Positions 16,545-27,444 of a DNA stretch of 64,000 nucleotides are shown in pieces. Source of the stretch: Gemmatimonadaceae bacterium. Its GTDB lineage: Bacteria; Gemmatimonadota; Gemmatimonadetes; Gemmatimonadales; Gemmatimonadaceae. The number at the start of each line of letters is the position of its first letter. Position 1 is the stretch's first letter. The translations under genes were made by a program, and so were the position numbers. Below the pieces are notes generated by a model, which ran no database searches, was not told where the DNA came from, and saw nothing but the letters and a program-made list of their open reading frames with translations. The stretch covers positions 1 to 64,000 of the forward strand of contig DATLTC010000026.1 in the NCBI GenBank assembly GCA_035533755.1, written 5' to 3'.

Positions 16545-19500
16545 CCACGCCCATCGTACCTCCGGAACACGGGGCGGACGCGGCGCCGCCGTCGCGCATC
16601 AATCGCATCGTGCGGGCGGCGCTGGGCCAGCCGTTCCTGGTCGCGATCTTCGCGCTCACCCTCATCGGCCTCGGCGCCTGGTCGTTCTCGCGTCTGCCGG
16701 TGGACGCGTACCCCGACCTCTCGCCGCCGATGGTGGAGATCATCACGCAGTGGCCGGGCCACGCCTCGGAAGAGGTGGAGCGGCTGGTCACCGTGCCCAT
16801 CGAGACCGAGATGAACGGCGTCGAGAACCTCACCGTGCTGCGCTCGATCTCGCTGTACGGACTGTCGGACGTCATCATGACGTTCGCCGACAAGACGGAT
16901 CCGTACTTCGCGCGCCAGCGCGTGTTCGAGCGCCTGCCCAACGTGACCCTGCCCACCGGTGTGAGCGCGAGCGTGTCGCCGCTCTACTCGCCGTCGGGCC
17001 TCGTGTACCGCTACGTGCTCGACAGCCCCGACCGGTCGACGATGGAGCTCAAGGTCATCAACGACTGGGTGCTGTCCAAGGCCTACAAGGCCGTGCCCGG
17101 CGTGGCCGACATGTCGGCGCTGGGCGGCGAGACCATGGAGTACCACGTCGACGTCGATCCCACCAAGCTGGCCGGCGCCGGACTCTCCATCACCGACGTC
17201 GAGAACGCGCTCGGCAACAACAACGACAACGCCGGCGGCGGCTTCTACACCGAGGGCGGGCAGTTCTATTACGTGCGCGGCCTGGGCCGTCTGAAGACCA
17301 CCGAGGACATCGGCAACGTCGTGATCACGGTCAAGAACGGCGTGCCGGTGCTGATCAAGGACATCGCGACCGTGGACATCGGCCACGCGCCGCGCCTGGG
17401 CCAGTTCGGGTTCAACAACCGCGACGACGCCGTGGAAGGCGTGATCCTCATGCGCACGGGCGAGCAGGCGCAGACCGTGCTCAAGCGCGTGGAGGCCGAG
17501 ACGCGGCAGCTCAACGATTCGATCCTGCCCAAGGACGTCAAGGTCCATCCGTTCTACGACCGCAGCAGCCTGATCCATCTCACCACGCGCGTGGTGGAGG
17601 ACAACCTGCTGCGCGGCATCCTGCTCGTCGTCGTCATCCTCATCTTCTTCCTGTACGACGTGCGGTCGGGGTTGATCGTGGCCGTGGCCATTCCCGGGTC
17701 GCTGCTGTTCGCGTTCATCGTGCTCGACCTGCGCCACATCCCGGCCAACCTGCTCTCCATCGGCGCCATCGACTTCGGCATCCTGGTGGACGGCGCGGTG
17801 GTGATGGTGGAGAACATCTTCCGCCGGCTGGCCGAACGACGAGGCACGGAATTCTCCGTGCGCGAGGTGATCGCGCTCGCCGCCGCCGAGGTGGACCGGC
17901 CGATCGTGTACGCCATCGCCGTCATCGTGGCCGGCTTCCTGCCCATCTACGTGCTCTCGGGTCCGTCGGGCCGGCTGTTCAAGCCCATGGCCGACACGAC
18001 GATCGCCGCCCTTATCGGCTCGCTGCTGATCACGGTGCTCGTGCTCCCGCCGCTGTGCGCGTGGGGATTGCGCCGGGGGGTGCGCGAGCGCCGCAACGGC
18101 GTGTTCGAGTGGGTCAAGCGCGTGTATATGCGCGGACTCGACTGGAGCCTGGCGCACCGCGGCTGGGTGATGGGCGTGAGCGTCGCGCTGTTCGCGGTGG
18201 CGCTCGCCATGACGGCCTCGATCGGCGCCGAGTTCATGCCCAAGCTGGACGAGGGCGCGCTCTGGGTGCGGGCCACCATGCCCTACACGATCTCGTTTCC
18301 CGAGGCGGCCAAGTTCGCGCCCCAGATCCGCGGGATTCTCAAGTCGTTCCCCGAGGTCACCGACGTGGCCGACGAGCACGGCCGGCCCGACGACGGCACC
18401 GATCCCACGGGCTTCTTCAACATGGAGTTCTACGTCGGGCTCAAGCCGTACAGCGAATGGACGGGCCCGTACCACACGAAGCCGGAGTTGATCGCCGCCA
18501 TCGACAAGCGGCTGCGCACCTTTCCCGGCATCACGTTCAACTACACGCAACCCGCCGAGGACGCCGTGGACGAGGCCGAGACCGGCCTCAAGAGCGCGCT
18601 CGACGTGAAGATCTTCGGCGACGACCTCACCACGCTCGAAGCCAAGGGCCTCGAGGTGAAGCACGTGCTCGAGCACGTGCCGGGCATCACCCAACTCACG
18701 CTCGTGCAGGAGCTGGGCCAGCCGTCGCTCACCGTGCAGATCGACCGGGCCAAGCTGGCCCGGTACGGGCTGGGCGCCGGCGACGTGGACAATCTGATCG
18801 AATCGGCCGTGGGCGGGACTGCCGCCACGCAGGTGGTGCAGGGCGAGCAACTGTTCGACCTCGTCGTGCGCCTGCAGCCGCAGTTCCGGAGCACGCCCGA
18901 GGAGATCGGCAACATCCTCATCGCCACGCCCGACGGCAGCCAGATCCCGCTCCGCCAGGTGGCCACGCTCTCGATCGCCAACGGCGCGTCGTTCATCTAC
19001 CGCGAGAACAGCCACCGCTACATCGGCGTGCAGTTCTCCGTGCAGGGGCGCGACCTGGCCGGCGCCGTCAACGACGCCCGCGCCCGGGTGGCCAAGCAGG
19101 TGCAGTTCCCGGTGGGCTACCGCGCCGTGTGGGGCGGCGAGTTCAAGGACTACACGGCGTCGCGCGCTCAGCTGCGGATCGTGCTGCCGATCACCATCGT
19201 GCTCATCTTCCTGCTGCTGTTCTTCCTCTACGACAACTTCAAGTTCCCGCTCATCACCGTGGTCGGCGTGGTGCTGTCGGCGCCGTTGGGCGGGCTCGCC
19301 GCGCTCATGCTCACGGGCACGCCGTTCTCCGTGTCGTCGGGCATCGGGTTCCTGGCGCTGTTCGGCGTCTCGGTGCAGACCGCGGTGGTGTACATCTCGT
19401 ATGCCAACGAGCTGCGGCTGGGAGGCATGGCCATCGCCCAGGCCACCCGCGAGGCGGCGCTGCTCCGATTGCGCCCGATCATGATGACGGCGCTGGTGGC

Positions 19501-19672
19501 CGCGTTCGGGTTGTTGCCGGCGGCCATCGCCACCGGCGTGGGCACCGACTCGCAGAAGCCGTTCGCGCTCGTCATCGTGGGCGGCCTCTTCTCGCGACTC
19601 CTGATCAGCGTGTTCCTGATGCCGGTGCTGTATCAGATGGCGGCCCGGCCGGGCGATCAGCTGAAGGTGTAG
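16541..19672 (+). CDS. HME-family RND efflux permease (CusA/CzcA type)
   Basis: 1043 residues, the normal length for an RND pump. Twelve membrane spans in the 1+5+1+5 layout, with two large periplasmic loops. TM4 contains A-I-D-F-G-I-L-V-D-G-A-V-V-M-V-E-N, with the two acidic residues of the heavy-metal-efflux (HME) proton pathway. R-L-P-V-D-A-Y-P-D at about residue 49 is also HME-typical. It should export a transition-metal cation (Cu, Ag, Zn, Co, Cd or Ni) from cytosol/periplasm; the ion cannot be assigned. GTG start overlaps the adaptor stop. An intrinsic terminator follows 32 bp after the stop. Confidence 0.93.
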   Translation: MTTPIVPPEHGADAAPPSRINRIVRAALGQPFLVAIFALTLIGLGAWSFSRLPVDAYPDLSPPMVEIITQWPGHASEEVERLVTVPIETEMNGVENLTVLRSISLYGLSDVIMTFADKTDPYFARQRVFERLPNVTLPTGVSASVSPLYSPSGLVYRYVLDSPDRSTMELKVINDWVLSKAYKAVPGVADMSALGGETMEYHVDVDPTKLAGAGLSITDVENALGNNNDNAGGGFYTEGGQFYYVRGLGRLKTTEDIGNVVITVKNGVPVLIKDIATVDIGHAPRLGQFGFNNRDDAVEGVILMRTGEQAQTVLKRVEAETRQLNDSILPKDVKVHPFYDRSSLIHLTTRVVEDNLLRGILLVVVILIFFLYDVRSGLIVAVAIPGSLLFAFIVLDLRHIPANLLSIGAIDFGILVDGAVVMVENIFRRLAERRGTEFSVREVIALAAAEVDRPIVYAIAVIVAGFLPIYVLSGPSGRLFKPMADTTIAALIGSLLITVLVLPPLCAWGLRRGVRERRNGVFEWVKRVYMRGLDWSLAHRGWVMGVSVALFAVALAMTASIGAEFMPKLDEGALWVRATMPYTISFPEAAKFAPQIRGILKSFPEVTDVADEHGRPDDGTDPTGFFNMEFYVGLKPYSEWTGPYHTKPELIAAIDKRLRTFPGITFNYTQPAEDAVDEAETGLKSALDVKIFGDDLTTLEAKGLEVKHVLEHVPGITQLTLVQELGQPSLTVQIDRAKLARYGLGAGDVDNLIESAVGGTAATQVVQGEQLFDLVVRLQPQFRSTPEEIGNILIATPDGSQIPLRQVATLSIANGASFIYRENSHRYIGVQFSVQGRDLAGAVNDARARVAKQVQFPVGYRAVWGGEFKDYTASRAQLRIVLPITIVLIFLLLFFLYDNFKFPLITVVGVVLSAPLGGLAALMLTGTPFSVSSGIGFLALFGVSVQTAVVYISYANELRLGGMAIAQATREAALLRLRPIMMTALVAAFGLLPAAIATGVGTDSQKPFALVIVGGLFSRLLISVFLMPVLYQMAARPGDQLKV

Positions 19673-19704
19673 CAGCACGCCGGGGCTCGGCCCCGGCGGT
19701 CCGG

Positions 19705-19740
19705 AGGCCCGGCGATATCTCGCCGGGCCTTCGGTGTTTT
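19705..19740 (+). terminator. Intrinsic terminator of the RND operon
   Basis: A perfect 11-bp stem, AGGCCCGGCGA (19705-19715) with TCGCCGGGCCT (19720-19730), and a 4-base loop, followed by TCGGTGTTTT. It lies 32 bp after the permease stop and before maeB. Confidence 0.85.
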
Positions 19741-19794
19741 GCCGGTTGCCGGTGCCGGTGGGCGCTCCCCACCGCTAAGTTTGGTGTCCTGACC

Positions 19795-22107
19795 ATGACC
19801 AAACGCGAAGACGCACTCGAGTACCATCGGGAAGGACGCCCGGGCAAGATCGCCGTCGTTCCCACCAAGCCGCTGAGCAATCAGCGCGACCTCGGACTCG
19901 CCTACACACCGGGCGTGGCCGAACCCTGCCTCGACATCAAGGACGACCCCGACAAGGCGTACGAGTACACCGCCAAGGGGAACCTCGTCGCCGTGGTGTC
20001 CAACGGCACCGCCGTGCTCGGCCTCGGCAACATCGGGGCGCTGGCCGGCAAGCCGGTGATGGAGGGCAAGGGCAACCTCTTCAAGCAGTTCGCCGACATC
20101 GACGTGTTCGATCTCGAAGTGGGATCGGAGAACGCCGACGACGTGATCCGCTTCTGCCAGTTGCTCGAGCCCACCGTGGGCGGGATCAATCTGGAAGACA
20201 TCCGCGCGCCCGACTGCTTCTACATCGAGGAGACGCTCCGCCGGACGCTCTCCATTCCCGTGTTCCACGACGATCAGCACGGGACGGCGATCATCTCCGG
20301 GGCGGCGCTGCTCAACGCGCTCGAGATCCTGGACAAGGACATCGCCACCGTGCGCGTGGTGTTCTCCGGCGCCGGCGCCGCGGCCATCGCCAGCGCCGAG
20401 CACTACGTGCGCCTGGGGGTGAAGCGCGAGCACATCCTGATGTGCGACCGCAAGGGCGTGATCCACGCCGACCGCGATGCCAAGGATCTCGATCCGTACA
20501 AGGCACGATTCGCCGCCAAGACGGCGCTCCGCACGCTCGCCGAAGCGCTCGACGGCGCCGACGTGTTCGTGGGGCTGTCGGCCGCCGGCGCCGTGACGCC
20601 GGAGATGATCGCGAGGATGGCGCCGCGCCCGATCGTGTTCGCGCTGGCCAATCCGGTGCCGGAGATCCTGCCCGAGGAAGTGCGCTCGGTGCGCGACGAC
20701 GCGATCATCGCCACCGGCCGCAGCGACTATCCCAATCAGGTGAACAACGTCCTCGGCTTCCCGTTCATCTTCCGCGGCGCGCTCGACGTGCGGGCCACCG
20801 AGATCAACGAGGAGATGAAGATGGCGGCCACGCGCGCCCTCGCCGCGCTGGCCAAGCAGGACGTGCCCGACAACGTGGCCGCGCTCTACGGGCTGCGCGA
20901 CGTGAAGTTCGGCCCCGAGTACCTGATCCCGTTCCCGTTCGACCACCGGGCGTTGCTCTGGGTGGCGCCGGCCGTGGCGTGGGCCGCGGTGGCGAGCGGC
21001 GTGGCCAAGGAGTTCGTCGAGCTCGAGACCTACCGCGCGCAGCTCGAGGAGCGGCTCGGACGGGCCCGCGGGATCATGCGCGGACTCATCAATCGGGCCA
21101 TCCAGCGCCCCAAGCGCATCGTGTTCCCCGAGGGCGAGGAGCCCAAGGTCATCCGCGCCGCCTCGATCCTCGTCGATGACGGCATCGCCCAGCCGGTGCT
21201 GCTCGGCAATCGCGCCGTGATCGAGCAGACGGCCCAGAACATGGGCGTGTCGCTGGAGGACGTGACGATCGAGGACCCGGCCACGTCGGCGCTGCGCGAG
21301 GAGTACGCGCTGTTCCTGTGGCAGCTCCGGCAGCGCAAGGGCCTGTCGCTCGACGAGGCGCGGCGCCGCCTGTTCAACGGCAACTACTTCGGCTCGTGCA
21401 TGGTGGCGCGCAACGACGCCGACGGCCTCGTGTCGGGCGTCAATCTGCACTACCCGGAGACCATCCGGCCGGCGCTGGAAGTGATCGGCGCCCATCCCAA
21501 GGCGGGGATCGTGAGCGGCATGTACATGCTCGTCTTCCCCAAGCACGTGGTGTTCTGCGCCGACACCACGGTGAATCTCGATCCGACGGCGGAGCAGCTC
21601 GCCCAGATCGGGTACGCGGCCAGCCGCATCACGCGCACCATGGGCATCGTGCCGCGCATCGCGATGCTGTCGTACTCCAACTTCGGCTCGGTGCGCAGTC
21701 CCGACACCGTGAAGATGGCGCGGGCCGCGGAGCTCCTGCGCGAGCGCGATCCGTCGCTGGTCGTGGACGGCGACATGCAGGCCGACACGGCGCTCGACAT
21801 GCAGATCATGGCGCGCGACTACCCGTTCAGCGCCCTCACGCAGCCCGCCAACGTGCTCATCTTTCCCAACCTGAGCGCCGGCAACATCGCCTACAAACTG
21901 CTCATCCACCTGGGCGGCGCCACGGCCATTGGCCCGATCCTCGTGGGTATGCGACGCCCCGTGCACGTGCTCGAGCGCGGCGCCGACGTGCAGGACATCG
22001 TGAACATGGCGGCGGTGGCCGTCGTGGACGCGCAGGAACGCTCGCGGCCCACCCCCGCGGCCAAGACCGCCGACGAACCCGATCCGACGATCTTCTCGAG
22101 GATTTAG
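19795..22107 (+). CDS. maeB: NADP-type malic enzyme with C-terminal phosphotransacetylase-like domain
   Basis: 770 residues, matching MaeB (about 760). The malic enzyme part (about 1-425) includes [21 protein letters not shown] (metal/substrate site), [10 protein letters not shown] (NAD(P) Rossmann loop) and [14 protein letters not shown]. The second part (about 435-765) is Pta-like: [11 protein letters not shown] and [15 protein letters not shown]; in MaeB it is regulatory, not catalytic. Reaction: malate + NADP(+) to pyruvate + CO2 + NADPH. pckA starts 1 bp after its stop, so the two are probably co-transcribed. Confidence 0.95.
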   Translation: MTKREDALEYHREGRPGKIAVVPTKPLSNQRDLGLAYTPGVAEPCLDIKDDPDKAYEYTAKGNLVAVVSNGTAVLGLGNIGALAGKPVMEGKGNLFKQFADIDVFDLEVGSENADDVIRFCQLLEPTVGGINLEDIRAPDCFYIEETLRRTLSIPVFHDDQHGTAIISGAALLNALEILDKDIATVRVVFSGAGAAAIASAEHYVRLGVKREHILMCDRKGVIHADRDAKDLDPYKARFAAKTALRTLAEALDGADVFVGLSAAGAVTPEMIARMAPRPIVFALANPVPEILPEEVRSVRDDAIIATGRSDYPNQVNNVLGFPFIFRGALDVRATEINEEMKMAATRALAALAKQDVPDNVAALYGLRDVKFGPEYLIPFPFDHRALLWVAPAVAWAAVASGVAKEFVELETYRAQLEERLGRARGIMRGLINRAIQRPKRIVFPEGEEPKVIRAASILVDDGIAQPVLLGNRAVIEQTAQNMGVSLEDVTIEDPATSALREEYALFLWQLRQRKGLSLDEARRRLFNGNYFGSCMVARNDADGLVSGVNLHYPETIRPALEVIGAHPKAGIVSGMYMLVFPKHVVFCADTTVNLDPTAEQLAQIGYAASRITRTMGIVPRIAMLSYSNFGSVRSPDTVKMARAAELLRERDPSLVVDGDMQADTALDMQIMARDYPFSALTQPANVLIFPNLSAGNIAYKLLIHLGGATAIGPILVGMRRPVHVLERGADVQDIVNMAAVAVVDAQERSRPTPAAKTADEPDPTIFSRI

Positions 22108-22108
22108 C

Positions 22109-23713
<1,605 letters not shown>

Positions 23714-23752
23714 ATCGACGCGGGCCCGGCCCGCCGTCGTTCTCTCCCCATC

Positions 23753-25027
23753 ATGCGCACTCTCCGCGACCCCCTCTGGAACACCATCGCCGTCGAGCCG
23801 TTCGCGCTTCGATTGGTGGACACCCCGCAGTTCCAGCGGTTGCGCAACGTGCGCCAGCTCGGCCTGGCCCATCTGGTCTATCCCGGTGCCACGCACACGC
23901 GGTTCGAGCATGCGCTCGGCGCGTATCACCTGGCTCGGCGTGCGCTGGCCCTGCTCGACGAGGGCGGATTCCTGGATGACGCGCTCCGCACCGAGGCCGG
24001 CGTGGTGCGCGCCGCCGCGCTCCTGCACGACATCGGCCACTACCCGTTCTCGCACGCGCTCGAGGAGATCGGCGCGCTGCACCATGAAGAGGTGGCCCGT
24101 CCACTCGTCACCGGCGGCGCCATCGGCGCCCTGCTCACCGCCGAACTCGGCGCCGACGCGCCGGCGCGCGTGATCGCGCTCATTCGCGGGGAGAGCGCGA
24201 GCCCCCTCCAGGGGCTGATCTCCGGATCGCTGGACCTGGACAAGATCGAGTACCTGCGGCGCGATGCGTTCATGTGCGGCGTGGCCTACGGCGAGATCGA
24301 CGCCGACCGGCTGCTCAATTCCATGACCGTGGTCACCGATCCCGAGACCGGCGCGCGGCGGCTGGGCATCGTCGAGAAGGGGCTGGCGGCGCTCGAGTCG
24401 CTGCTCTTTGCCAAGTACCAGATGTACCGCAACGTGTACTGGCACCACGCCGTGCGCAGCGCGACGGTCATGTACAAACGCCTCGTGGCCGACGCGCTCC
24501 ACGCCGGTTCGCTGGATGCCGGCTCGCTGGCGGCATTCACGGACGAGGCGTTGCTCGCCGAGCTGGCGCGCCGTCATCCGTCGGCCCTGCTCGACGGACT
24601 GCGCGAGCGGCGCCTGTACAAGCGCTCGTTCGAGTGTCCCGCGGCGCAGCTTTCCGGCGACGAATGCGAGTGGATTGCCGAGGACCCCGCGCTCGTAGCC
24701 CGCGTGGAGGCGGCGCTGGCGCGCGAACTCGGCCTCGCCCCCGGCGAGTTGCTGCTGGACTATCCCGTGAAGACGCAGATGCTGGGACTCGACATCCCCG
24801 TGCTGCGCCGCGATGGGTCGGTGCGCCGCCTCACTGCGCAGGGCTGGGCGGGCGCCATCGATCTGCCCAAGCTCAGCGAGGAGCTCTACCGGTCGGCGCG
24901 GTGGCTGCGTGTGTTCACGGCCAATCGCGCGGCGATCGCGCCGGAGCCATTGCTGGGGCTGCTGAGGCGCTCGGGGGACGAGGTGCGGGCGATGGTGGAG
25001 AGCGGGAACCGCCTCTTGACGCGGTAG
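23753..25027 (+). CDS. HD-domain phosphohydrolase (SAMHD1/dNTPase-like)
   Basis: 424 residues. N-terminal D-T-P-Q-F-Q-R-L-R-N-V-R-Q-L-G and G-A-T-H-T-R-F-E-H-A-L-G precede the HD pair A-L-L-H-D-I-G-H-Y-P-F-S-H (about 90-102) and S-L-D-L-D-K-I-E-Y-L-R-R-D, the fourth metal ligand region. This set is typical of deoxynucleotide triphosphohydrolases and SAMHD1-like proteins. The substrate is not proven. The TAG stop lies inside a GGTAGGACG repeat (see 25023). Confidence 0.88.
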   Translation: MRTLRDPLWNTIAVEPFALRLVDTPQFQRLRNVRQLGLAHLVYPGATHTRFEHALGAYHLARRALALLDEGGFLDDALRTEAGVVRAAALLHDIGHYPFSHALEEIGALHHEEVARPLVTGGAIGALLTAELGADAPARVIALIRGESASPLQGLISGSLDLDKIEYLRRDAFMCGVAYGEIDADRLLNSMTVVTDPETGARRLGIVEKGLAALESLLFAKYQMYRNVYWHHAVRSATVMYKRLVADALHAGSLDAGSLAAFTDEALLAELARRHPSALLDGLRERRLYKRSFECPAAQLSGDECEWIAEDPALVARVEAALARELGLAPGELLLDYPVKTQMLGLDIPVLRRDGSVRRLTAQGWAGAIDLPKLSEELYRSARWLRVFTANRAAIAPEPLLGLLRRSGDEVRAMVESGNRLLTR

Positions 25028-25103
25028 GACGGTAGGACCCGTAGGACGGTCGTTGGTAAACGGCGTCCCGCAGTCATCCGTCCTGCTCCCCTACCGTCCT
25101 ACC
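25023..25103. repeat. Inverted repeat of GGTAGGACG units between convergent genes
   Basis: GGTAGGACGGTAGG at 25023-25036 is repeated as its exact reverse complement at 25090-25103. A further GTAGGACG copy (25041-25048) lies beside the left arm, and CCGCCCTACC extends the right. The stop codons of both convergent genes (TAG at 25027, TAG of the minus-strand 58-aa gene at 25091-25093) fall within the arms. The structure could act as a two-way terminator or be a repeat element inserted between the genes. Confidence 0.7.
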
Positions 25104-25267
25104 GCCCTACCTCGCGCTTCCGCCAGCTTCCTCGCGATGCCGCGATAAAACGCCGCGTCCTCGGGCTTGCCCTGCTCCTCGAGGCTCATCGCCGAGAGTT
25201 CCAGCGCGTACAGGATGTTCCCCAGATACAGCTCGGCCACCGAGGCGACCGTCTCCGCGTCAGACAT
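25091..25267 (-). CDS. Small protein, 58 aa, coupled to PP2C gene
   Basis: ATG at 25267 lies inside the last codons of the PP2C gene (8-bp overlap), which suggests translational coupling. The product is acidic at the N-terminus and probably helical: V-A-E-L-Y-L-G-N-I-L-Y-A-L-E-L, then A-F-Y-R-G-I-A-R-K-L-A-E-A-R. Its last residues, G-R-A-V-G-R, are encoded by the GGTAGGACG repeat. No known family. The coding-like helix and overlap support it being real; it might be an adaptor for the phosphatase (inference). Confidence 0.6.
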   Translation of the reverse strand: MSDAETVASVAELYLGNILYALELSAMSLEEQGKPEDAAFYRGIARKLAEARGRAVGR

Positions 25268-26060
25268 GCGCGTCCGACGCCGCCGTCATCTCGCCGGTGG
25301 TGGTCTCGGCGCGCGTGTCCTCGGTCGATTCCACCTGGACCACGATCGCGGTGATGTTGTCCAGCCCGCCGCGGCCGTTCGCCTCGGCAATCAGCGCATG
25401 CACCTTGCGCTCGGGCACCGTGCGCGCCATCAGCAGCTGCTGCAGCCGCCGGTCGTCCACCATGCCGGTGAGTCCGTCGCTGGCCACGAGAAACACATCG
25501 CCCACGTGCGCGTCGCCCACGTAGACGTCGGCCTCCACGTCCGGGCTCGCCCCCACACAGCGGGTGATGACGTTGCTGTAGGGATGGTAGCGGGCCTGCT
25601 CCGGCGTCAGGTTGCCCAGGTCCACCTGCTCCTGCACGTACGAGTGGTCCTTGGTGAGCTGGATGAGGGCGCCGTCGCGCAGCAGGTAGACGCGGGAATC
25701 GCCCACCTGGCCGATCATGTACCGGGAGCCGGACAGGAGGAGCACCGAGGCCGTGGTGCCCATGCCCTGCTTGTCCACCTCGGTGAGCGTGCGGTCGTGG
25801 ATGGCGCGATTGGCGTGCTGGAGCGCCTGCCCCACGCGCCGCGGCGACTCGGAGGACTGGAGATCCTGCACCGCCCCCAACTCGCGCACCACGATCTGCA
25901 CCGCCATCTCGCTGGCCACTTCGCCGGCGGCGTGCCCGCCCATGCCGTCGGCCACCATGAACACGCCGCGCGTGTCGCTCATGTCCACGGCGTAGCTGTC
26001 CTCGTTGCCGGACCGGATCATGCCCACATCCGTCCGCGCGGCGTGCAGCAGCCTGACCAT
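25260..26060 (-). CDS. PP2C-family Ser/Thr protein phosphatase
   Basis: 266 residues, a stand-alone bacterial PP2C (Stp/PrpC-like). Metal-binding motifs are R-S-G-N-E-D-S-Y-A (about 16-24), V-A-D-G-M-G-G-H-A-A-G-E, A-S-D-G-L-T-G-M-V and G-L-D-N-I-T-A-I-V-V. It should dephosphorylate Ser/Thr-phosphorylated proteins in the cytosol. ATG 26060 has A-A-G-G-G-G just upstream and shares one base with the stop of the FHA gene (TGATG). It is followed by a coupled 58-aa gene. A Ser/Thr kinase is encoded at 49.9 kb, not nearby. Confidence 0.94.
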   Translation of the reverse strand: MVRLLHAARTDVGMIRSGNEDSYAVDMSDTRGVFMVADGMGGHAAGEVASEMAVQIVVRELGAVQDLQSSESPRRVGQALQHANRAIHDRTLTEVDKQGMGTTASVLLLSGSRYMIGQVGDSRVYLLRDGALIQLTKDHSYVQEQVDLGNLTPEQARYHPYSNVITRCVGASPDVEADVYVGDAHVGDVFLVASDGLTGMVDDRRLQQLLMARTVPERKVHALIAEANGRGGLDNITAIVVQVESTEDTRAETTTGEMTAASDAHV

Positions 26061-27361
26061 CACCCCTTCAGTCGGTAGAGGACGGCGCCGCCCACGACGA
26101 CCAGCGCGAGAAGGATCCACACCCACATCGGGACGCCGCGCTTCGTGGCGGCGGGCGCGACCGACGCGCGATCGGACGGCCGCGTGGCGATGCGCCGCGT
26201 GCCCTTGCCGGCGTCCGAGGGCTGGGCCACCGGACGGAACCGCATCTTGATGCCGCCAAACCGCAGGTCGGGCGCGCCATCGAGCCGGCGCTCCCCTTCC
26301 ACGCGGGTGCCGCCCACGTACGTCCCATTGGTCGAACCGGCGTCCACCACGTACCACCCGTCGTCGCGCAACTGCAGCTTGGCGTGCGAGTCGCTCACAC
26401 TCTCGTCGGCCAGCACGATGTCGTTGTGCGGGCCGCGTCCCACATGGGTGAGCGAGGCGCGCACGTCGAACGTCTGGCCCTTGCCGGGTCCCTCGTTGGC
26501 CATCTCGAGCACGGCCAGCACCGGGCGGAGCACCGGCGCCGGCGCCGCGGTGGGCGCCGGCGTGGGCAGCGTGGTGGGCTCCTGCGACAGGGGCGCCGGC
26601 GCGGGACGCGAAGCGACCGGCGCAGGCGCCGGCGGAGCGGGCGTGGGCGCGACGGGCGGCGGCGCGGTGGGAGCGGCAGGGGCGGCGACCGAACGGGCGA
26701 TCGGCGCCACGTCGGCATAGAAACGGAACTCCTCGCTTCCCACCCGGATCACGTCGGCGCGCGAGAGCAGCTTGGTGCCCGACACGCGCTCGCCATTCAC
26801 GAACACGCCGTTGGTGCTCTGATCCGTGAGCACGTAGCCGGTCTCGCCGGGACCGAGGCGGGCATGCACCCGCGACACCTCGCTCTGCGCCACCACCACG
26901 TCGTTGCCGGCGTCGCGCCCCATCGTGATGCCGCTATCGGCGATCGCGTATTCCTTGCCGTCCACCAGCGACACCAGACGGCCGCCCGTGGCGGCGGTGG
27001 CGCGTGCCGGACCGGCGCGCTTGGCGGCGGCGATCTCGGCGATCTCCGCCGCCGAGACGTACTGGGTGGCGCCCGCCTTCCTGTCCTCGGAGTACTGCAG
27101 TTCCACGCCGGCGATCTCCACCTTGTCGCCGTGCATGAGAGGCGTGGGTTCGGCCCCCAGCGCCACGCCGTTCACCTTCACGGCGCTGCCGCCGCCGGCG
27201 CGCCGGATGATCGCCTGGTCGTCGGCCCCGAGGTCCAGCACCGCCTGCACGCCCAGCGACGCGTCGTCGCTGACGCGGACGTCCGCGTCAGGGCCGCTGC
27301 CCAGCCGCGTCTGTCCGCGCTTGAGCGGATGCTGTACGTCGTGAACCTGTATGACCGGCAT
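26060..27361 (-). CDS. Triple FHA-domain membrane-anchored protein
   Basis: 433 residues. Three FHA-like domains: a degenerate one at about 10-95 (G-S-G-P-D-A-D-V-R-V-S-D-D), a canonical one at about 135-220 (M-G-R-D-A-G-N-D-V-V-V, S-R-V-H-A, T-N-G-V-F-V-N-G) and a third at about 300-380 (V-G-R-G-P-H-N-D-I-V-L, S-D-S-H-A-K, S-T-N-G-T-Y-V-G-G). A Pro/Ala-rich linker separates the second and third. A basic stretch and one membrane span (V-P-M-W-V-W-I-L-L-A-L-V-V-V-G) end the protein. FHA domains bind phosphothreonine, so it likely docks targets of a Ser/Thr kinase at the membrane, opposite the coupled phosphatase. Confidence 0.9.
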   Translation of the reverse strand: MPVIQVHDVQHPLKRGQTRLGSGPDADVRVSDDASLGVQAVLDLGADDQAIIRRAGGGSAVKVNGVALGAEPTPLMHGDKVEIAGVELQYSEDRKAGATQYVSAAEIAEIAAAKRAGPARATAATGGRLVSLVDGKEYAIADSGITMGRDAGNDVVVAQSEVSRVHARLGPGETGYVLTDQSTNGVFVNGERVSGTKLLSRADVIRVGSEEFRFYADVAPIARSVAAPAAPTAPPPVAPTPAPPAPAPVASRPAPAPLSQEPTTLPTPAPTAAPAPVLRPVLAVLEMANEGPGKGQTFDVRASLTHVGRGPHNDIVLADESVSDSHAKLQLRDDGWYVVDAGSTNGTYVGGTRVEGERRLDGAPDLRFGGIKMRFRPVAQPSDAGKGTRRIATRPSDRASVAPAATKRGVPMWVWILLALVVVGGAVLYRLKG

Positions 27362-27379
27362 GAGGACTCGGTGCGACGG

Positions 27380-27420
27380 TCGAAAAGGACGGAACGCGGC
27401 GCGCCCGGAAGGCGCGCCGC
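27380..27420 (-). terminator. Intrinsic terminator of the ABC exporter gene
   Basis: A perfect 10-bp stem, GCGGCGCGCC (27396-27405) with GGCGCGCCGC (27411-27420), and a 5-base loop. On the minus strand it is followed by GTTCCGTCCTTTT. It lies between the ABC exporter stop and the FHA start, which separates the two as transcription units. Confidence 0.75.
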
Positions 27421-27444
27421 GCGGCATACGGCGTTGGGCAGAAA

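Noticed and set aside
16463-19678. A 1071-codon minus-strand open frame opposite the RND permease
   Set aside because: Composition is His/Arg/Glu-rich without domains, and the plus strand is a full RND pump in the same interval.
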